Below are positions 59,185-64,000 of a stretch of 64,000 bases of DNA, in pieces. The notes beneath the pieces were generated by a model. It saw only the letters and a program-made list of their open reading frames with translations. It searched no databases and had not been told where the DNA came from. Location: contig NZ_JAGPYQ010000001.1 in the NCBI RefSeq assembly GCF_018070025.1, positions 2,046,001 through 2,110,000 on the forward strand. The letters run 5' to 3'. The first letter of the stretch is position 1, and each line of letters begins with the position of its first letter. Both the position numbers and the translations under genes were made by a program. The stretch comes from Streptomyces liliiviolaceus (GTDB lineage Bacteria > Actinomycetota > Actinomycetes > Streptomycetales > Streptomycetaceae).

Positions 59185-61449
59185 ATGGCTACTACGACGC
59201 CCTCGCGCGGCCGCCGGCGGGCCCCCTCCCGCATGACCCGGGCCGCGGGCAAGGCAGCGGCGCTGCAGAAACCTCGTGTCATCCTCGCCCTGCTGCTCCT
59301 TCTCGCGCTCACCAGCGTGATGCTGCTGGACGGCTATCTGCGCTCGGAGGTCGGCGGCGACGAGCGCGTCCGCAGCGACGCCAGCTCCAGCGAGGTCCCG
59401 GACTCCGTCATCGACGGCGGTCCGATCCTCTCCTTCAGGAACGGCGAGGCCCGGTCCCGGTCCGTCCCGGAGAAGACCATCGCGCTCACCTTCGACGACG
59501 GCCCCAACCCCACGTGGACGCCGCAGATCCTGAAGATCCTGGAGGAGAACGACGTCCCGGGTACGTTCTTCCTGGTCGGCTCGATGGTCTCGCGCTACCC
59601 GTCGATCGTGAACGACCTGGTGGACCAGGGCAACGAGGTCGGCATCCACACCTTCACGCACGTCGACCTCTCGTACCAGAGCAGTGCCCGGATCGAGCGG
59701 GAGATGGACCAGACGCAGCTCGCCCTGGCGGGTGCGGCGGGCATCACGACGACGCTGTTCCGTGCCCCGTACTCCTCGGAGACGGACGCCATCGACAACT
59801 ACAGCTGGCCCGTCTACAAGAAGCTCGGTGCCGAGGGCTACACCAGCGTCTTCGTCGACACCGACAGCGACGACTGGAAGCGGCCCGGGGTCTCGAAGAT
59901 CATCAAGTGGGCCACTCCGTCGAAGAACAAGGGCGCCTCGGTGCTCTTCCACGACGCGGGCGGCGAGCGGTCGCAGACGGTGAAGGCGCTCGGTACGTAC
60001 ATCAAGAAGATGAAGGCGAAGGGCTACACCTTCACCACCATCAGCGGTGCCACCCAACTGGCGGACGCCGCCGAGGCGCCCGGCGGTCAGCAGGGTCAGG
60101 GGCCGGAGGGCCAGGGCCAGGGCCAGGGGCAGCAGGGCCAGGGCGGCAACGCGCTCCAGGCCGCCCACCGCACCGCCACCGGCACCACCCTCTACGAGGG
60201 CAAGGCGCTCGTCGCGGCGGTCGCCGTCGCCGAGTGGACCGTACCGGGGCTCGCGACCGGGCTCGCGATCGTCGGCGTCGCCGTCATGGGCCGCTTCGGG
60301 ATGATGCTGGTCCTCGCCCGCAGGCACTACCGCAAACGCAACAGACGCCGGTTCAGCTGGGGGGAGCCCGTCACCCGGCCGGTCAGCGTGATCGTGCCCG
60401 CGTACAACGAGAAGGAGTGCATCGCCAACACCCTGAGGTCGCTGGCGCAGAGCACCCATCCGATCGAGATCATCGTGGTGGACGACGGTTCCACGGACGG
60501 CACCAAGGAGATCGCCGAGGCGCTCGGCATGCCGAACGTGCGCGTCATCCGCCAGGAGAACGCGGGCAAACCGGCCGCCCTCAACAACGGGGTGCGCAAC
60601 GCTAGCTACGACATCGTCGTGATGATGGACGGCGACACCGTCTTCGAGGCGGACACCGTACGCCAGCTGGTCCAGCCCTTCGCCGACCCCGGCGTGGGCG
60701 CGGTCGCGGGCAACGCCAAGGTCGGCAACCGCAACACGATCATCGGCGCCTGGCAGCACATCGAGTACGTGATGGGCTTCAACCTCGACCGACGCATGTA
60801 CGACCTGCTGCGCTGCATGCCCACCATCCCGGGCGCGATCGGCGCGTTCCGCCGGGAGGCCGTGCTCGCGGTCGGCGGGATGAGCGAGGACACCCTCGCC
60901 GAGGACACCGACATCACCATCGCCATGCACCGCGAGGGCTGGCGGGTCGTCTACCAGGAGCACGCCAAGGCCTGGACCGAGGCGCCCGGCTCCCTCAAGC
61001 AGCTGTGGTCCCAGCGCTACCGCTGGTCGTACGGGACCATGCAGGCGCTGTGGAAGCACCGCAAGTCCCTGACCGACAAGGGGCCCTCGGGCCGCTTCGG
61101 CCGGGTCGGGATGCCGCTGGTGGTGATCTTCCAGATCGTCACGCCCGTCTTCGCCCCGCTGATCGACGTGTTCACCGTCTACTCGATGATCTTCATCGAC
61201 TTCAAGGCGTCGCTGCTCGCCTGGCTGGCCGTCCTCGCGGTCCAGCTCGTCTGCGCGGCGTACGCGTTCCGGCTCGACCGGGAGAAGTACAGGTATCTGC
61301 TGATGATGCCGCTGCAGCAGCTCGCGTACCGGCAGATGATGTACCTCGTCCTGATCCACTCCTGCATCACGGCCCTCACGGGCGGCCGGCTGCGCTGGCA
61401 GAAGCTGAAGCGCACCGGAGAGGTCGGCACACCGGCGGGGGTGGGCTGA
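59185..61449 (+). CDS. Bifunctional NodB polysaccharide deacetylase / GT2 glycosyltransferase
   Basis: 754 residues from ATG 59185. After a basic start and membrane helix (VILALLLLLALTSVMLLDGY) comes a NodB-type deacetylase (about 100-290): ALTFDDGPNPTW, HTFTHVDLSY (metal His) and RAPYSSETDAI. A Gln/Gly-rich linker and another helix lead to a GT2 domain: VIVPAYNEKECIA, VDDGSTDGT, MMDGDTVFEA (DxD), AEDTDITIAM and QRYRWSYG (QxxRW), plus C-terminal membrane segments. The fusion resembles MatB of the Streptomyces PNAG-type polysaccharide system, by memory. Likely makes a partially deacetylated beta-glucosamine polymer. Overlaps the acyltransferase by 1 bp. Confidence 0.9.
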   Translation: MATTTPSRGRRRAPSRMTRAAGKAAALQKPRVILALLLLLALTSVMLLDGYLRSEVGGDERVRSDASSSEVPDSVIDGGPILSFRNGEARSRSVPEKTIALTFDDGPNPTWTPQILKILEENDVPGTFFLVGSMVSRYPSIVNDLVDQGNEVGIHTFTHVDLSYQSSARIEREMDQTQLALAGAAGITTTLFRAPYSSETDAIDNYSWPVYKKLGAEGYTSVFVDTDSDDWKRPGVSKIIKWATPSKNKGASVLFHDAGGERSQTVKALGTYIKKMKAKGYTFTTISGATQLADAAEAPGGQQGQGPEGQGQGQGQQGQGGNALQAAHRTATGTTLYEGKALVAAVAVAEWTVPGLATGLAIVGVAVMGRFGMMLVLARRHYRKRNRRRFSWGEPVTRPVSVIVPAYNEKECIANTLRSLAQSTHPIEIIVVDDGSTDGTKEIAEALGMPNVRVIRQENAGKPAALNNGVRNASYDIVVMMDGDTVFEADTVRQLVQPFADPGVGAVAGNAKVGNRNTIIGAWQHIEYVMGFNLDRRMYDLLRCMPTIPGAIGAFRREAVLAVGGMSEDTLAEDTDITIAMHREGWRVVYQEHAKAWTEAPGSLKQLWSQRYRWSYGTMQALWKHRKSLTDKGPSGRFGRVGMPLVVIFQIVTPVFAPLIDVFTVYSMIFIDFKASLLAWLAVLAVQLVCAAYAFRLDREKYRYLLMMPLQQLAYRQMMYLVLIHSCITALTGGRLRWQKLKRTGEVGTPAGVG

Positions 61450-62651
61450 TGGGCTCGCACCGTCGGGGCGGCCCCCCGGTCGCCGGGTCCGCCGCGGTCG
61501 CGGACACGGCCCGCCTGCCGCGGGTGGAGCCGGAGCCCTTGCCGCAGTCCCCGTCGGAAGCCCCGTCGGAAGCCCCGTCGGAAGCCCGGTCGGAGGCCCC
61601 GCCCAAGGCGCGTACCGGGAAGGGGCGCGACCGGTACTTCGACACCCTCCGGGCCGTCGCCCTCGTCCGTGTCGTGACCTACCACACCTTCGGCTGGGCC
61701 TGGGCGGGCATGGTCCTGCCCTCCATGGGGATCATGTTCGCGCTCGCCGGCACCCTGATGGCGAAGTCCCTGGAGCGGCCCGCCCTCAAGGTGATCAGGA
61801 GCCGGATCCGCCGGCTCCTGCCGCCCTTCTGGTTCTGGGGCTTCTTCGTCGTCGTCGCGATGCTGATCCACGGCTGGATGCCGGGCCGGCAGATCGTGTA
61901 CTGGGTCGTGCCGCTCGGCGACCCGCCGGGCAACGCGTGGGGCGAGCAGGCCTGGGAGATCCTCTGGTACCTGCGCACCTACCTCTGGTTCGTCCTGCTG
62001 TCGCCCCTGCTGCTGAGGGTCTTCCGGCTGGCCCCGGTCGCCGTCCTGGTCCTCTCGCTCGCCCCGATCGTGGTCCTGCAGTTCCTCTGGGAGCCGCCGG
62101 ACGACCGCTTCGGCGTCGGGCTGCTCGACCTGGCCACGTACCTGTTCTGCTGGGTCCTCGGCTTCGCGCACCGCGACGGCGTCCTGGAGCGGCTGAAACC
62201 GTTCGCCGTCGTCGTCCTGTCGCTCGCCGCGATCGGGTACGGCGGCTGGTACGCCTTCACGCACCAGGCGGAGACCGGCTCGTACGACCTCGACGACATC
62301 CCGTACGCGCAGGCGTTCTGGTCGGCCGGGTTCGTGACCCTGCTGATGTACGCGAAGGCCCGCCTCGGGATCGACTTCGCGTGGCTGGCCCGCTTCAGGC
62401 GCCTCGACCGGATCGTGCGGATCTTCAACGCCCGCGCGGTGACCATCTACCTCTGGCACGAGCTGGCGCTGATCCTCGCCATCCCGCTGATCGACCAGTT
62501 CTGGAACGTCCCGGCCTTCGAGACGTATCTGCCGCTGGAGAGCCAGTGGTTCATGTTCGGCATCGGCTGGATCCTCATCGGCGTGTTCGTCCTGCTGTGC
62601 GGATGGGTGGAGGACGTGGCGGCGAAGGCGAAGCCGAGACTGCTGCCCTGA
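61449..62651 (+). CDS. Acyltransferase 3 family membrane protein
   Basis: 400 residues from ATG 61449, overlapping the previous stop by one base. The N-terminal 55 residues include a 12-bp repeated PSEA stretch ([18 protein letters not shown]). The core is a ten-helix-type integral membrane domain ([20 protein letters not shown] near 62, with the catalytic-type [17 protein letters not shown] near 92). Related to O-acetyltransferases that modify polysaccharides or cell-wall glycans. It probably decorates the product of the NodB-GT2 enzyme. Confidence 0.88.
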   Translation: MGSHRRGGPPVAGSAAVADTARLPRVEPEPLPQSPSEAPSEAPSEARSEAPPKARTGKGRDRYFDTLRAVALVRVVTYHTFGWAWAGMVLPSMGIMFALAGTLMAKSLERPALKVIRSRIRRLLPPFWFWGFFVVVAMLIHGWMPGRQIVYWVVPLGDPPGNAWGEQAWEILWYLRTYLWFVLLSPLLLRVFRLAPVAVLVLSLAPIVVLQFLWEPPDDRFGVGLLDLATYLFCWVLGFAHRDGVLERLKPFAVVVLSLAAIGYGGWYAFTHQAETGSYDLDDIPYAQAFWSAGFVTLLMYAKARLGIDFAWLARFRRLDRIVRIFNARAVTIYLWHELALILAIPLIDQFWNVPAFETYLPLESQWFMFGIGWILIGVFVLLCGWVEDVAAKAKPRLLP

Positions 62652-62688
62652 GCCGTGTTCCTGGGATGCGTACTGCCACAATGGGACC

Positions 62689-63384
62689 GTGACCCGCGCA
62701 TCCCTGAACAAACAGCCGCACGAAGTCGCCTCGATGTTCGACGACGTCGCGGAACGCTACGACCTGACGAACGACGTGCTGTCGCTGGGCCAGGACCGGG
62801 TGTGGCGCAAGGAGGTCGCGAAGGCGGTCGACGCGCGGCCCGCGCAGAAGATCCTGGACCTCGCGGCGGGCACCGCCACCTCCTCCCTGCCCTTCGCGCG
62901 CACGGGGGCGTACGTGGTCCCCTGCGACTTCTCCCTGGGGATGCTCAGGGTCGGCAAGAAGAACCACCCCTGGCTGCCGCTCACGGCGGGCGACGCGACG
63001 AAGCTGCCGTTCAAGGACGACACCTTCGACGCGGTGACGATCTCCTTCGGGCTGCGCAACGTGCAGGACACGGACACCGCGCTGCGGGAGCTGTACCGGG
63101 TGACGAAGCCCGGCGGACGTGTGGTGATCTGCGAGTTCTCGCACCCGACCTGGGCGCCGTTCCGCACGGTCTACACCGAGTACCTGATGCGCGCCCTGCC
63201 GCCGGTGGCCCGCGCGGTCTCCTCGAACCCCGAGGCGTACGTCTATCTCGCCGAGTCGATCCGTGAATGGCCCGACCAGCCCGCCCTCGCCGAGCGGCTG
63301 ATCAAGGCCGGCTGGTCCAAGGTGGCCTGGCGGAACCTCTCGGGCGGCATCGTCGCGCTGCACCGCGGCTTCAAGCAGGGCTAG
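62689..63384 (+). CDS. menG: Demethylmenaquinone methyltransferase MenG/UbiE
   Basis: 231 residues from GTG 62689. SAM-dependent last step of menaquinone synthesis. Signatures: [20 protein letters not shown] and [11 protein letters not shown] near the N-terminus, the SAM loop [12 protein letters not shown] near residue 55, [19 protein letters not shown] and [15 protein letters not shown], then LAGGxxA-like [14 protein letters not shown] at the end. Length and motifs match UbiE/MenG. The other mqn genes in the window give its context. Confidence 0.94.
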   Translation: MTRASLNKQPHEVASMFDDVAERYDLTNDVLSLGQDRVWRKEVAKAVDARPAQKILDLAAGTATSSLPFARTGAYVVPCDFSLGMLRVGKKNHPWLPLTAGDATKLPFKDDTFDAVTISFGLRNVQDTDTALRELYRVTKPGGRVVICEFSHPTWAPFRTVYTEYLMRALPPVARAVSSNPEAYVYLAESIREWPDQPALAERLIKAGWSKVAWRNLSGGIVALHRGFKQG

Positions 63385-63410
63385 AGCTTCTCCGGGCGGC
63401 CGCCCGGCGC

Positions 63411-63758
63411 TCACCCGAGGAGTGCGAAGGGGTCGTGCGGGGGGTCGAGCTCGCGTTGCAGGCCGCCCGACGGCGGCTGGGGCAGTCGCGGTTCGCGCAC
63501 CCCCGCGCCCCCGCCGCCCTCACCCTCGCCGAGATCGAACCACACCGTCACGACTGCCCCGCGCGGCACCTCGGAACCGGGCAGCGGGTACTGGCGTACG
63601 ACGTAGTCGACGACCGTCAGGTCGAAGTCGGGCCGGTCGGGCGCGGCGAGGAACACCCCACGCGCCTCGGCCGTCTCGCGCGCGTCCACGGCCATCAGGC
63701 CGACGAGCCGCGGTACGCGCACTTCGGGTGTCTTGCGTGGTATGCGCACAGACGTCAC
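63411..63758 (-). CDS. Small PASTA-domain protein
   Basis: 115 residues, GTG start. RVPRLVGLMAVDARETAEA...FDLTVVDYVVRQYPLPGSEVP fits a single PASTA repeat, which binds muropeptides or the cell wall in other proteins. No signal peptide or membrane helix is clear, so its location is uncertain. A Gly/Glu-rich and Pro-rich tail follows. It is convergent with menG and about 80 bp before the convergent GNAT gene end. Confidence 0.75.
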   Translation of the reverse strand: MTSVRIPRKTPEVRVPRLVGLMAVDARETAEARGVFLAAPDRPDFDLTVVDYVVRQYPLPGSEVPRGAVVTVWFDLGEGEGGGGAGVREPRLPQPPSGGLQRELDPPHDPFALLG

Positions 63759-63841
63759 CCCCAGCGGTACCGGCAGGGTAAGCCCATGCCGGGCCCCGCC
63801 GGAAGGCGTCGTCAGGGCGGGCCGCCGGTGGCCCGGGCCCC

Positions 63842-64000
63842 TCAGAGAGCCAGCCGGTAGCAGTGCCCGAACTGCTTCGACGTCGGCGTGGTGAACGTTT
63901 CCGCCAGCTCCATGCCCAGGCGTCTGGTCACGGCGATCGAGCGTTCGTTGCGGGAGTTCACCATGGCCACCACGCTCGTGACGCCCGTCGCGCGCACCCG
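63842..64000 (-). CDS. GNAT-family acetyltransferase, C-terminal end (cut by window edge)
   Basis: The last 52 residues and stop of a minus-strand gene that continues past the window. VNSRNERSIAVTRRLGMELA matches the end of the acetyl-CoA-binding region of RimJ/RimL-type N-acetyltransferases (NxxSxxxxxrLGM), and the end TSKQFGHCYRLAL is a typical final strand. The start and remaining sequence lie outside. Confidence 0.8.
   Translation of the reverse strand, partial: RVRATGVTSVVAMVNSRNERSIAVTRRLGMELAETFTTPTSKQFGHCYRLAL

Noticed and set aside
58945..61359. Long minus-strand open frame opposite the NodB-GT2 gene
   Set aside because: Composition is Arg/Val/His/Glu-rich without motifs; plus-strand enzyme motifs are complete.

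Overview
The window is very GC-rich, with strong third-position G/C bias, GTG starts, leaderless-type starts and actinobacterial gene families (DUF4229, BTAD-LysM regulator, futalosine menaquinone pathway, WXG100-type proteins). It reads as chromosomal DNA of a Streptomyces or close relative. From memory, the order mqnP - mqnE - csp - mqnA - kinase - eccC - tad-like genes - mqnC - menG resembles S. coelicolor around SCO4490 to SCO4556; I could not check this. No rRNA, tRNA, CRISPR array, phage or transposase gene was seen.

Layout. (1) 1-16.6 kb is mostly core metabolism: futalosine menaquinone genes (mqnP, a UbiX-type flavin prenyltransferase, mqnE, mqnA), an AsnC regulator, two TetR regulators with visible operators, a lipid module (MaoC-type dehydratase, FabG4-type reductase, thiolase, acyl-CoA ligase), a cold-shock protein and a transmembrane Ser/Thr kinase. 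(2) 16.6-35.7 kb is a type VII (ESX/WXG100) secretion locus. It has one giant EccC/EssC-type ATPase with an N-terminal FHA domain, small helical WXG100-like proteins, three long putative secreted proteins with a T7SS-signal-like N-terminus and a hydrophobic hairpin, several PsbP/Mog1-like paralogues (family B), PH/GRAM-like membrane-associated paralogues (family A), a secreted protein and a lipoprotein. No eccB, eccD, eccE or mycosin lies in the window. (3) 35.9-42.2 kb is accessory: a short GntR regulator with two coupled small genes, a phosphoesterase, one more member each of families A and B, and two low-similarity proteins. (4) 42.5-53.9 kb is a Tad/Flp pilus-like operon (SAF/CpaB-like, TadZ-like, TadA, TadB, TadC, Flp, TadE-like, TadF-like and TadG-like proteins, prepilin peptidase). 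It is interrupted by a divergent WXG100-like gene and a membrane-bound LysM-BTAD protein. (5) 53.9-64 kb has mqnC, a WYL regulator with a glyoxalase-like partner, an exopolysaccharide module (GH18-like lipoprotein, small membrane protein, NodB-GT2 fusion, acyltransferase 3), menG, a PASTA protein and the end of a GNAT gene.

How it fits together. Four repeated ingredients recur across 21.5-40.3 kb: helical partner, signal/hydrophobic-hairpin protein, family B and family A. This suggests a modular secretion system in which each substrate has a helical partner, with family B as candidate substrate chaperones or adaptors and family A as membrane-surface components. Two genes of the locus share a promoter-region palindrome. 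A 20-bp GC-rich intergenic repeat occurs twelve times, always near gene ends. Functions of families A and B are inference from sequence pattern only.
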